NCBI RefSeq assembly: GCF_934277605.1
Contig: NZ_CAKQVD010000007.1
Location: 1 to 53,563 of the forward strand
Direction: 5' to 3'
Origin: an uncultured Anaerotignum sp.
Lineage (GTDB): Bacteria > Bacillota > Clostridia > Lachnospirales > Anaerotignaceae
Length of the DNA: 53,563 bases
Positions 1 to 7,672 of this stretch are shown piece by piece. Position numbers and translations under genes: made by a program. Under the pieces are notes generated by a model, which was not told where the DNA came from, ran no database searches, and saw nothing but the letters and a program-made list of their open reading frames with translations. The first letter of the stretch is position 1; every line of letters starts with the position of its first letter.

Positions 1-990
1 ACTGCCGAGGACGGCACGACGACAAAGACCGAGACGAAACCCGACGGCACGGTGACGGAGACGGTAACGAAGCCCGACGGTACGGAGACAATGACCGAAA
101 CCAAGCCCGACGGTTCTTCCACGACGGAAACGACCAAGCCCGATGGCTCGACCGGGCTGGTGACGGTGGACGTAAACGGCAAAACGGAAGCGCACGCAGT
201 CATCAGCGATGGTACGATCGAAGATGCAAGAAATAACGGCACGATGATCGAGCTGCCCATCGAAGTGAAGTCCGAGAAGGACAGCAACTCCGCGCCGACC
301 GTCAATATCGACCTTGGCGCACCTACGGGAACGGATGTTTCTGTGGAAATCCCCATCAGCAACGTGACTCCGGGGACGGTGGCAGTTCTGGTGCATGAGG
401 ATGGCACGGAGGAAATTCTGAAATCCTCCCGCATGACTGATAATGGCGTACAAATCCGCATGGACGGCAGCGCAACGGTGAAAATTGTGGATAATTCCAA
501 GGATTTCAGCGATACGCAGAATCATTGGTCGAAGGATTCTGTCGATTTCGTGACATCGCGCGGACTGTTCAGCGGCGTTGGCAAGGATCAGTTCGGCGTT
601 GGTTCGCCGATGACGCGCGGCATGGTCAAAACCGTGCTGGCGAGATTGGCTGGCGTGGATACAACGCCTGCACCGGGTCAGCAGTGGTACGAGGTTGGCA
701 TGCAGTGGGCGAAGGACAACGGCATCTCCGACGGCACGAACCCGCTGGGGAACGTGACGAGAGAGCAGTTTGCGGCGTTGCTGTACCGCTTCGCCGGCTC
801 GCCCGAGGTACGCGGCGGCTTGACGTTCCGTGATGCGAACGACATCAGCAGCTATGCGGAGGATGCAATGCTTTGGGCAGTGCAGAACGGCATTATCAGC
901 GGTGTTGGCGATGAGCGCGTTGCGCCGAAGGCGAATGCCAACCGCGAACAGGTTGCGGCGATGATGGAGAGGTATTTGATGAGGTTGTAA
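1..990 (+). CDS. S-layer homology (SLH) domain protein, 5' end outside window
   Basis: The reading frame is open from base 1, so the N-terminus lies outside the window; 329 residues are visible. It starts with a Thr/Lys/Pro-rich tandem repeat built on TKPDG(T/S), about five units, which looks like a linker. A beta-rich region follows (residues about 60-165). The C-terminus has three SLH modules, beginning FSDTQNHWSKDSVDFV, WYEVGMQWAKDNGISDG and FRDANDISSYAEDAMLW. SLH triplets hold proteins non-covalently on pyruvylated secondary cell-wall polymers, so this should be a cell-surface protein; its N-terminal function cannot be seen. A strong hairpin terminator follows at 1111-1160. Confidence 0.9.
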   Translation, partial: TAEDGTTTKTETKPDGTVTETVTKPDGTETMTETKPDGSSTTETTKPDGSTGLVTVDVNGKTEAHAVISDGTIEDARNNGTMIELPIEVKSEKDSNSAPTVNIDLGAPTGTDVSVEIPISNVTPGTVAVLVHEDGTEEILKSSRMTDNGVQIRMDGSATVKIVDNSKDFSDTQNHWSKDSVDFVTSRGLFSGVGKDQFGVGSPMTRGMVKTVLARLAGVDTTPAPGQQWYEVGMQWAKDNGISDGTNPLGNVTREQFAALLYRFAGSPEVRGGLTFRDANDISSYAEDAMLWAVQNGIISGVGDERVAPKANANREQVAAMMERYLMRL

Positions 991-1007
991 GGGGCATTGA
1001 AGGTCGC

Positions 1008-1062
1008 GGGGTGCCGCCCCACATCCCCGCCAAGGGGGTGTCCCCCTTGGAACCCAGATAGG
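1008..1062 (+). repeat. GC-rich palindromic intergenic repeat, copy 1
   Basis: Contains the hairpins GGGGTGCCGCCCC and CCAAGGGGGTGTCCCCCTTG followed by GAACCCA. The same order of elements occurs in inverse orientation at 1208-1260. The two copies flank the bidirectional terminator. Confidence 0.6.
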
Positions 1063-1110
1063 CAAACGCATTACATGCGTTTGCAGGGACAAATTTGAGA
1101 AAATAGAGAA

Positions 1111-1160
1111 ACCGCTTGTGAGTTGGGATACATAATTCTGTTCTCACAAGCGGTCTTTTT
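1111..1160. terminator. Hairpin terminator of the SLH gene (possibly bidirectional)
   Basis: Perfect 12-bp stem ACCGCTTGTGAG (1111-1122) with CTCACAAGCGGT (1143-1154), a 20-nt loop, then CTTTTT on the plus strand. On the minus strand the stem is followed by a looser T-rich run, so it may also stop transcripts from the endolysin side. Confidence 0.8.
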
Positions 1161-1207
1161 GTCTAAATATTTCATTTTCCCGGGCAGGAGCGTATGCTCC
1201 TGCTTAT

Positions 1208-1260
1208 TGGGTTCCAAGGGAGGAACTCCCTTGGCAGGGGTATTGGGGGCAGCGTCCCCA
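1208..1260 (-). repeat. GC-rich palindromic intergenic repeat, copy 2
   Basis: On the minus strand it reads TTGGGGACGCTGCCCCCAA, a short spacer, CCAAGGGAGTTCCTCCCTTG, then GAACCCA: the same modular order as copy 1 at 1008-1062. A third palindrome, GCAGGAGCGTATGCTCCTGC (1186-1205), lies next to it. Confidence 0.6.
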
Positions 1261-1271
1261 AGGTCTTATCT

Positions 1272-2111
1272 TTACTCCTTCCCGCTCCAGCAGTAGGTGC
1301 AGACCTTCTCGCGCGGCAGACCGATCGCCTCCAAAAGCCCGTCCAAGGATTGATAGCCAAGGGAGGTGAAGCCCAGCTCCTCGCAGATGCACTTGAACAT
1401 GCATCGTCCGCGTTCCGTGGACGCATCTGCATATTCCTCCAAGTGTGCATCCCCCGCAAGCCCCTCTAACTCGTGTACAATCCTCCGCGCCAGCAGGTCG
1501 TTCTCACTGCCCTTGCTCGTGACATCATACCCCATCGCCTCCGTAACATCCCGAATCTTGATATAGTTCGTGCCATCCTTCAGGATGCGCTCTGCGACGT
1601 GTTCCTTCCCATCAATGATGATTTTGCATTTCTCGACCACTTCCTCGCCCCCTTTCTCATACTCAAAAACTGTCTCCACCAGCAGCCAATGCGTGAAGCG
1701 ATTCCGGCTGAGCGGCACCTCGCGCACGCCGTACACGCTGCCATCCGCAGCGATGTAATACGGCACGCCGTTTTTCAGCCCTGTATACACGCCAATGTGC
1801 CCCTTCATCCAGACCAACGCCCCCACAGGTGCGTCCCTGATGGACGAAATGGGCTGCTTCACGCTGGCCCGCTCCACCCACTGCGCGGACCCCAGCACCA
1901 CGCCACAAGCCCACGAAATCAGCCCTGAGCAGTCCACGCAGACCCTGCCGATTTTATTCCTGTCACTGTCCCAGACCAGCTTGCCATACTGCCGCTTCAA
2001 CTCCACGTACTTCGCCGCCGTCAGCGTTGTCCCCTTCATGCCGTAAACGTAAGACGTGCCCAGCTTGGAACGGCAGAACGAGACCAATTCTTTGCCCGTC
2101 ATTTTAGCCAT
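1272..2111 (-). CDS. Phage NlpC/P60-type endolysin fused to a PurF-like C-terminus
   Basis: Residues 1-150 form an NlpC/P60-like cysteine peptidase: the catalytic Cys is in VCVDCSGLISWACG and a His in KGHIGVYTGL. Residues about 160-205 resemble a stalk or copper-amine-oxidase-N-like domain (GTNYIKIRDVTEAMGY) that often ends clostridial phage lysins. The last 75 residues, from DLLARRIV to CTYCWSGKE, do not belong to a lysin; they look like the C-terminus of amidophosphoribosyltransferase (PurF): YADASTERG, LGYQSLDGLLEAIG, CTYCW. The frame is uninterrupted. I start at the second ATG (2111) because AAGGGGG lies 6 nt upstream; the gene overlaps the end of the holin gene by a few bases. The lysin should cut peptidoglycan stem peptides. 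Whether the tail does anything is unknown. Confidence 0.8.
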   Translation of the reverse strand: MAKMTGKELVSFCRSKLGTSYVYGMKGTTLTAAKYVELKRQYGKLVWDSDRNKIGRVCVDCSGLISWACGVVLGSAQWVERASVKQPISSIRDAPVGALVWMKGHIGVYTGLKNGVPYYIAADGSVYGVREVPLSRNRFTHWLLVETVFEYEKGGEEVVEKCKIIIDGKEHVAERILKDGTNYIKIRDVTEAMGYDVTSKGSENDLLARRIVHELEGLAGDAHLEEYADASTERGRCMFKCICEELGFTSLGYQSLDGLLEAIGLPREKVCTYCWSGKE

Positions 2112-2448
2112 TTGCATCCCCCTTCACCATCTCCTGCACCGCACGATTCTGCTTGAGCATTTCGCGCATTTCCTCCAGCGCGCCATCGACCCACAGACAG
2201 AACGTCTCAAACGAAACCGCCTTTGCGACGACAGGAAAACGCTGCACGAACAGATCGTACACCTGCCGCAGCTTGAGCTTGCCCGTCCCGCCGCCAAGCT
2301 CCGCTTCTGCCTGTGTTACCGCCCAGAGCAGCCACTCCTTGATCTTCCGTTTCTGCTCGTCCGAGGGCAGGTTGATAAATTTGCCGATGCAAACGCCGAT
2401 CACCCCAGCGGCCGCCAGCCCTGCCACGGACAGATACCAATTCTCCAT
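2104..2448 (-). CDS. Phage holin (LLH-type)
   Basis: A 114-residue protein with one N-terminal membrane segment (YLSVAGLAAAGVIGVCIGKFI) followed by a charged, helical domain containing EWLLWAVTQAEAELGGGTGKLKLRQ. That sequence is the pattern of LLH-type phage holins, which let endolysin cross the membrane. Its stop codon overlaps the endolysin start, the usual holin-endolysin arrangement. The assignment rests on pattern and context. Confidence 0.75.
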   Translation of the reverse strand: MENWYLSVAGLAAAGVIGVCIGKFINLPSDEQKRKIKEWLLWAVTQAEAELGGGTGKLKLRQVYDLFVQRFPVVAKAVSFETFCLWVDGALEEMREMLKQNRAVQEMVKGDANG

Positions 2449-2467
2449 ACAAAAAGTGAACTTTCCA

Positions 2468-2731
2468 TCATCCTACATTCCTCCATTCCTCTGTTCCCTG
2501 CTCTGCCTTCAATTTTTTCTCTTCCCGCGTTTCAAAAAAGGACTTCGCGAGATAGCCAACCATCGTCGCGATGATGGTGTTGCAAATGTCCCCGCTAAGC
2601 GTTTCCGCGATCTGCTCCCGCCCCAAAAAGGCAAGGATGTACGACAACTGCAAGTCCACCAGCGCGATAATCAGAATCCCCTTGACCGCCTTTTTCGTAA
2701 AGATCTTTTTGTTGAATCTGCTTTTTGCCAT
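2468..2731 (-). CDS. Small phage-type membrane protein
   Basis: An 87-residue protein starting MAKSRFNKKIF. It has a basic N-terminus, hydrophobic stretches around residues 17-35 and 48-64, and a highly charged C-terminus (ETREEKKLKAEQGTEE). A longer frame extends upstream, but GGGGG about 8 nt before this ATG favours 2731. It sits just upstream of holin and endolysin, so an accessory lysis role is possible. I do not recognise a named family. Confidence 0.6.
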   Translation of the reverse strand: MAKSRFNKKIFTKKAVKGILIIALVDLQLSYILAFLGREQIAETLSGDICNTIIATMVGYLAKSFFETREEKKLKAEQGTEEWRNVG

Positions 2732-2739
2732 ACTCATTT

Positions 2740-2798
2740 CCCCCAATCGCGCCCAAGATTTTTGAAACCTGTAATATAAATTCTGCATCAACGTACAT
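2740..2798 (-). pseudogene. Fragment of a small clostridial phage gene
   Basis: A good ribosome-binding site (GAGGGTGG) precedes ATG at 2798. The frame begins MYVDAEFILQVSKILGAIG. That is the usual start of a roughly 80-residue phage protein found next to lysis genes, which normally continues into a membrane helix and a coiled coil. Here it runs at once into the ribosome-binding site and start of the 2468-2731 gene in another frame. The rest has been deleted. Confidence 0.55.
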
Positions 2799-2882
2799 TT
2801 TCCACCCTCTTTCCAATAAAAAAGCACCCGCAATTTTGCGAATGCCTTAAATGAGACTTTTTTCAATTTTTTCGACCGGAAG

Positions 2883-2911
2883 TTGACAGAAGCCCTCTGC
2901 CCTGCTAATAT
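2883..2911 (+). promoter_or_regulatory. Promoter of type I antitoxin RNA 1
   Basis: -35 TTGACA (2883-2888), 17-bp spacer, -10 TAATAT (2906-2911). No open reading frame follows before the hairpin at 2970-2995, so the product should be a short RNA. Confidence 0.65.
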
Positions 2912-2917
2912 AATAGA

Positions 2918-3003
2918 AAAAGGATTGCCGCTCGTGGAAAGGCGGTCAGTCCTGAAAGTTCAGTACAGAGACCGTCTAACGTTTGTTAGGCGGTCGATTT
3001 TTA
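2918..3003 (+). ncRNA. Putative type I antitoxin RNA 1
   Basis: Predicted transcript of about 85 nt from the promoter at 2883-2911. It has a 5' CCGC/GCGG hairpin and ends in GACCGTCTAAC-GTTT-GTTAGGCGGTC (2970-2995) followed by a T-rich run. The 3' end converges on the stop codon of the small toxin gene at 3001-3090. The same architecture and sequence recur at 22660-22746. A 3'-overlapping antitoxin is the arrangement of B. subtilis txpA-ratA and bsrG-SR4. The RNA itself is inferred. Confidence 0.55.
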
Positions 3004-3090
3004 TCTATCCCTGTCTTGATACAGGTCGATAAGCATCAAGACGAGCATACAGATCTGAATGAAATCAGAGTATGTAATATACCCATCCAT
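3001..3090 (-). CDS. Putative holin-like type I toxin, 29 aa
   Basis: A 29-codon gene encoding a single hydrophobic helix (FIQICMLVLMLIDLY) with a charged tail QDRDR. ATG at 3090 follows a very strong site, GGGGGTGAGGCT. It shares TYSD(F/L)IQ near the start with the 27-aa gene at 22747-22830. Small single-span proteins of this type are annotated as holin-like toxins and depolarise membranes when not repressed. Transcription converges with the antitoxin RNA. It lies at the edge of the prophage remnant. Confidence 0.65.
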   Translation of the reverse strand: MDGYITYSDFIQICMLVLMLIDLYQDRDR

Positions 3091-3249
3091 AGCCTCACCC
3101 CCCTTTGCAGAGAGTGTCCAACCGCCAAACGGCAATCCTTTTGCCGCCGAAGCGACCGTTTCTATCTTACCACAGTTTCCCGTTTCTGACAATCCACGAC
3201 AAGCCTGCAAGCAGAAACAGTCTCGCCATTTCTTCATTTCCTTCTGCGC

Positions 3250-4194
3250 TTATGCCAACAAAAGATATCCAAAATAAGCGCCATAGCAAGCCAGCATCAG
3301 CAGGCCATGTCTGCATTTGAGTGCCTTCCCCCGATATACACAGGCAAACAAAAGCACCGCCGCCGCAACCGCCGCAACGCTGTCCACCCAAAAGGCAGGC
3401 TGATACACCACAGGAATGATGACTGCCGTAATGCCGACCACAAACATAATGTTAAACAAATTGCTGCCGACAATATTGCCCACCGCAATATCCGAATTGC
3501 CCTTTCTTGCCGCCGTCACACTGGTAACCAGCTCCGGCAGGGAGGTGCCGAAGGCAACAATCGTCAGCCCGATAAAGCGTTCACTCATGCCGAAAATGCG
3601 TGCAATCGCCGTTGCCGCATCCACAACAATATCACTGCCGAAAATGATGGCAGCCATCCCGACAACAACAAACAAAAGCAGCTTGCCCATCGATGTTTTT
3701 TCCGCATAGGCATTCAGCTCCTCGTTTTCCACCGTTCCTCTTTTTGCCAAACGCAAAAGATACAGCATATAGACCACCATGCAGCCAAGCAAAATCACAC
3801 CCTCTATTCTGCTGATTCTGTGGTTTTGCAGCCCCATCATCGCCAACAAAACCGTCATGCCGATTACCATGGGAATCTCATAATGAATCGTTGTTTTCCG
3901 CACAGAAATCCGACGCACAATCGCCGTTAAGCCCAAAATCACAAGAATATTCATAATGTTGCTGCCCAAAACATTCCCAATCGTAATCTCCGCACTGCCC
4001 TGCAATGCCGCAGAAATGCTGACCGCCGCCTCCGGCGCACTCGTCCCCATGGCAACAATCGTCAGCCCGATGACAATTTGCGGAATCCCAAATTTATTCG
4101 CAATGCCCGCAGAGCCTTCCACAAACCAATCCGCACCCTTAACCAGCAGTGCAAACCCAATCACCAACCAAAAAATCTCTATTCCTAACTGCAT
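3250..4194 (-). CDS. Calcium/sodium antiporter (CaCA family, YrbG-like)
   Basis: A 314-residue membrane protein with about ten helices. The two inverted alpha-repeats of the CaCA superfamily are clear: GTSAPEAAVSISAAL followed by GNVLGSNIMNILVILG, and GTSLPELVTSVTAA followed by GNIVGSNLFNIMFVVG. The acidic and Asn residues in these repeats bind the cations. It should exchange Ca2+ for Na+ across the cytoplasmic membrane. Length is normal for the family. It is transcribed alone, divergently from the 4466 gene. Confidence 0.9.
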   Translation of the reverse strand: MQLGIEIFWLVIGFALLVKGADWFVEGSAGIANKFGIPQIVIGLTIVAMGTSAPEAAVSISAALQGSAEITIGNVLGSNIMNILVILGLTAIVRRISVRKTTIHYEIPMVIGMTVLLAMMGLQNHRISRIEGVILLGCMVVYMLYLLRLAKRGTVENEELNAYAEKTSMGKLLLFVVVGMAAIIFGSDIVVDAATAIARIFGMSERFIGLTIVAFGTSLPELVTSVTAARKGNSDIAVGNIVGSNLFNIMFVVGITAVIIPVVYQPAFWVDSVAAVAAAVLLFACVYRGKALKCRHGLLMLACYGAYFGYLLLA

Positions 4195-4371
4195 ACTCTG
4201 CCCTCTCTCCTGTTTTTTGTAATCGAAATATATTTTTTCATTATACCCCCCTGTCCGAAAAAAATCTACTGCACCCTGTCCTTTTGGATAAAAAAAATCT
4301 CCCTCAGTGCATTTTCATTTTTCGGAAAGTGATTTTCATAAGATGACTCAGCAAAAATGTTCTGTAAGAAG

Positions 4372-4400
4372 TTTACAGATATCTGCAGAAAATGTATGAT
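4372..4400 (+). promoter_or_regulatory. Promoter of the 4466 gene
   Basis: -35 TTTACA (4372-4377), 17-bp spacer, -10 TATGAT (4395-4400), about 65 bp before the start codon. The flanks are AT-rich with ATATC repeats. Confidence 0.6.
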
Positions 4401-4465
4401 AAAGATATCCGATAAAACGAGCAAAATAAAAAAACAAAGCAGTATAAAAAGGGGATGCTCATAAA

Positions 4466-5452
4466 ATGACAGATAAAGATATCTATTTGTGGAGAACCAC
4501 CATAAAAACAGGAAGTCAGGACGGAAAGGCATTTGAATTCTGCCTGCAAAACAATATTCTGGGTGTAGGATGGTGCTTACGCAGTGCAAATGGCACCCCC
4601 TATCTCCCAACTTCTATCGAAGAATGTGAGAAAAAAGGGCGGGAACAGTATAATTCCTGCCGTGGCTTCGTTGTATCTATTCACGCCCTAAAGGAAATGG
4701 CTGTGGATGATCTGATTTGGACACGCCATAATGGTGTTTACTATTTGTGTCGTGGCTTCGTTGTATCTATTCACGCCCTAAAGGAAATGGCTGTGGATGA
4801 TCTGATTTGGACACGCCATAATGGTGTTTACTATTTGTGTCGTGTACTGAGCACATGGAAATATAACTGTGATACAGCGCATATTTATGAGGATGTCATC
4901 AACTATGTGGATGTTGAATTCCATGAAATCGGCACTGTTGAGATGGTTCCCGGAAAGGTTGTAAACAGCTTTCGTGCAAGTGCCGCACTGCAGAGGATAA
5001 AGGGTGATGTTCCGTTGAAATACTCGGAGCACCTGTATAATACGATTACCGGAACACAATTCTATCCGGACTGCGCTGTGAAAAAAGAAGAAATTCTGGA
5101 TTTCCTACAGCCGGAAGATGTGGAGGAGGTTGTCAGCTTGTATTTACAGTTAAAAAAAGGCTATCTCATCTACTCCAGCACAAATAAGCTGGATACGCAG
5201 ACCTATGAGCTTGTTGCCGTAGCAAGAGACGGCAGCCACAAAGCATATCCGCAGGTCAAAACAGGAAAAGCGCCTCTTGACGGCAGTCATTATAAGGAAT
5301 TAATAGCCAACGGAGATAAGGTTTTCCTGTTTACCGTTGAGGGAGAATATAAAAACACAGCCGGAATGGATATCATTAACAGAAAAACTCTGATTGACTT
5401 TATATATGGGCATAAAAGCATTATGCCCGGCAGAATCAGTCAATGGCTGTAA
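4466..5452 (+). CDS. Unnamed protein with PUA/EVE-like N-terminus and possible nuclease-like C-terminus
   Basis: 328 residues. The N-terminus (YLWRTTIKTG, LQNNILGVGW) and DLIWTRHNGVYYLCRV are reminiscent of EVE/PUA-like readers of modified bases that begin many restriction proteins. Residues about 66-95 are an exact tandem copy of the following 30 residues, so the native protein was probably 298 aa. The C-terminus has YELVAVARDGSHKAYPQVKTG, whose E and Q-x-K spacing could be a weak PD-(D/E)XK-type core. I infer, without certainty, a standalone defence or DNA-modification-sensing protein. It has its own promoter (4372) and terminator (5473). The start follows AAGGGGATG. Confidence 0.5.
   Translation: MTDKDIYLWRTTIKTGSQDGKAFEFCLQNNILGVGWCLRSANGTPYLPTSIEECEKKGREQYNSCRGFVVSIHALKEMAVDDLIWTRHNGVYYLCRGFVVSIHALKEMAVDDLIWTRHNGVYYLCRVLSTWKYNCDTAHIYEDVINYVDVEFHEIGTVEMVPGKVVNSFRASAALQRIKGDVPLKYSEHLYNTITGTQFYPDCAVKKEEILDFLQPEDVEEVVSLYLQLKKGYLIYSSTNKLDTQTYELVAVARDGSHKAYPQVKTGKAPLDGSHYKELIANGDKVFLFTVEGEYKNTAGMDIINRKTLIDFIYGHKSIMPGRISQWL
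4661..4840 (+). repeat. Perfect 90-bp tandem duplication inside a gene
   Basis: Two identical 90-bp units (4661-4750 and 4751-4840) in frame, each encoding 30 residues that include RGFVVSIHALKEMAVDDLIW. No base differs between the copies, which points to a very recent event or an assembly artefact. Confidence 0.95.
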
Positions 5453-5472
5453 TATTTTGCCGCATAAATCAT

Positions 5473-5520
5473 AAAAGGCAGGCATTGCAAGCGAGAACGG
5501 CTTTGCAATGCCTGCCTTTT
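5473..5520. terminator. Bidirectional terminator between convergent genes
   Basis: A perfect 18-bp stem, AAAAGGCAGGCATTGCAA (5473-5490) with its complement at 5503-5520 and a 12-nt loop. A- and T-runs on both sides serve the 4466 gene (+) and the P1B ATPase (-). Confidence 0.9.
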
Positions 5521-5572
5521 ATCATATTATTTTTGAAAATCCTCGGAGATTTCCGAAGGAGATTTTCCGTTT

Positions 5573-7645
5573 TTATTCCGCAGGCTCCAGCAAATTCCGC
5601 ATATCCTGCAAGCCAATCATCAATGTTGAAATGTTATGCAGCAGTGCAGATGTTGCAGGCAGAAGCACCCCTGAAACGCCGCACACAATCAGCCCTGCAT
5701 TGATGCCGACAATCATGCGGTAGTTCTGATGAATCCGTTTCATCATCAGGTTGCTGAGCTGCTTCAGCTTTACCAGCTCATGCAAATCGTCCGCCGCAAT
5801 GGTAATATCAGCAATTTCTCTGGCAAGCTCCGCCCCATCGCTGATGGCAATGCCGACATTCGCCGCCGAAAGTGCAGGCGAATCGTTGATACCGTCGCCA
5901 ATCATGATAACCTTGTTGCCCTTCTCCGTTTCCTTGCGGACAAATTCCGCCTTATCCTCGGGCAAAACCTCGGAGAAATATTCCGTAATGCCAACCTGTT
6001 CGGCAATCGCCGCCGCAGTGTGCTCGTTATCCCCCGTCATCATCACGATTCTTTTCAGTCCAAGCGCTCTCAAATTGCTGATTACCTCTGCCGCCTCTGC
6101 GCGCAGGGGGTCTTCAATGCAGATAACCGCCGCCAGCCTGCCATCAATCGCCAAATACAGATGGGAATATTCCTTCGGTAAGGCATTGAATTTTTCCTGC
6201 TCCGACGGGGCAATCGTGCAGGCCTCATCCTCAAATACAAAATGATAGCTGCCAATGACAACCTTCTGCCCCTCTACCGCAGAGGCAATGCCATGCGCCA
6301 CGATGTATTCCACTTTGGAATGGGTTTCCTCATGCACCAAGCCCTTTTCTGCCGCCGCAGAAACAACCGCCTTTGCCATAGAATGAGGGAAATGCTCCTC
6401 CAGACAGGCCGCCAAGGAAAGCAGCTCATCCTCATCCTTTTCGCAGAAGGTGTAAACCCTACGAACCGCAGGCTTTGCCTTTGTCAGGGTGCCTGTTTTA
6501 TCGAATACAATGGTATTCGCCTCCGCTACTGCCTCTAAGTATTTCCCGCCCTTTACGGTAATGTGGTAGGCACTCGCCTCACGGATGGCAGAAAGCACGG
6601 AAATCGGCATGGAAAGCTTTAACGCACAGGAAAAATCCACCATCAGCACCGACAGCGCCTTTGTCACATTTCCGGTCAGCGCATAAACCAAGCCTGTCCC
6701 CAGCAGCGTATATGGCACCAATCTGTCCGCCAAATGCTCCGCTCTGCTTTCCACCGCAGATTTCAGCCTTTCAGAATCCTCAATCATGGTTACGATTTTT
6801 TCAAACCGTGTGGAGCCACTCAGCTCTCTGACCTGAAGGACAATTTCGCCCTCCTCCACAACCGTGCCGGCATATACATACGTCCCTGTATCCTTTCTGA
6901 CAGGCAAGGATTCCCCTGTCATAGAGGCCTGATTGACCATTGCTTCGCCCTGACGAATAACCCCGTCGAAGGGAATCACATTCCCCATGCGGACAACCAC
7001 GCTGTCGCCAACGGCAATTTCCTTGGCGGAAACCAAAATCTCCTGTCCCTCCTGCAGCAGCCAAACCTTGCTGACCTGCAAGGACATACTTCTTGCCAAA
7101 TCATCCACGGATTTTTTGTGTGTCCATTCCTCCAAGGTTTCGCCAATCCCCAAGAGAAACATCACAGATGCGGCAGTGTTCATTTCTCCGCGGCATACGG
7201 AAACACCGATAGCAACAGCATCCAGCACGCTGACCTCCACCTTACGCCGCAGCAGGCAATGCACCCCTCGATATAGATATTTTATGGATTTCACAGCCGT
7301 AATTGCCGCCCGAACAGGATAGGGCAAAAACAGCTTTTTCCCAAAATGCACAGCCGTTTGACAAACCAATTTGCTCTGATAGGCCGCATGCATTTCTCTG
7401 GAGGAGGGGTGGGAAACGGTTGCATTTTCATAGCAAAACTCCCGCAGGGTAGCAATCATCTCCGCACGCTCCGCCTTATATGTAACAACCGCATCACAGG
7501 TTCTCTCGTATACCTTTGCCTTGGTTACCCACGGCAGTCCCTCCAAGTAATACTGCAAGGCATCTGCCTCGGCAAAGGTCATTTTGCTTTGCAATATATG
7601 CACACGAAGTCTGCCCGTGATCTCATGCTTAATTTGAAACCTCAT
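5573..7645 (-). CDS. Heavy-metal P1B-type ATPase with atypical FSC metal motif
   Basis: 690 residues. Order: a degenerate HMA-like domain (about 1-70) with no CxxC; transmembrane helices; actuator TGES (about 243); membrane metal motif DFSCALKLSMP (about 337-347); phosphorylation motif DKTGT (about 382); FPHSMAKA, matching the P1B HP locus; MTGDN (about 536); and GDGINDSP (about 583). These define a metal-exporting P-type ATPase. The usual CPC/SPC/TPC is replaced by FSC, so the metal cannot be assigned by the standard rule. The neighbours (DUF6110 protein, 26-aa peptide, Fur-type regulator, HMA protein) point to regulated efflux of a transition metal. Probably transcribed from the promoter at 8964-8992. 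Confidence 0.88.
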   Translation of the reverse strand: MRFQIKHEITGRLRVHILQSKMTFAEADALQYYLEGLPWVTKAKVYERTCDAVVTYKAERAEMIATLREFCYENATVSHPSSREMHAAYQSKLVCQTAVHFGKKLFLPYPVRAAITAVKSIKYLYRGVHCLLRRKVEVSVLDAVAIGVSVCRGEMNTAASVMFLLGIGETLEEWTHKKSVDDLARSMSLQVSKVWLLQEGQEILVSAKEIAVGDSVVVRMGNVIPFDGVIRQGEAMVNQASMTGESLPVRKDTGTYVYAGTVVEEGEIVLQVRELSGSTRFEKIVTMIEDSERLKSAVESRAEHLADRLVPYTLLGTGLVYALTGNVTKALSVLMVDFSCALKLSMPISVLSAIREASAYHITVKGGKYLEAVAEANTIVFDKTGTLTKAKPAVRRVYTFCEKDEDELLSLAACLEEHFPHSMAKAVVSAAAEKGLVHEETHSKVEYIVAHGIASAVEGQKVVIGSYHFVFEDEACTIAPSEQEKFNALPKEYSHLYLAIDGRLAAVICIEDPLRAEAAEVISNLRALGLKRIVMMTGDNEHTAAAIAEQVGITEYFSEVLPEDKAEFVRKETEKGNKVIMIGDGINDSPALSAANVGIAISDGAELAREIADITIAADDLHELVKLKQLSNLMMKRIHQNYRMIVGINAGLIVCGVSGVLLPATSALLHNISTLMIGLQDMRNLLEPAE

Positions 7646-7672
7646 CTTTACACCTCCAAATAAGAAAAACGG

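Noticed and set aside
2595..2816. 73-codon frame starting at the phage fragment
   Set aside because: Only the first ~19 codons match a phage protein; the rest is an out-of-frame reading of the next gene.
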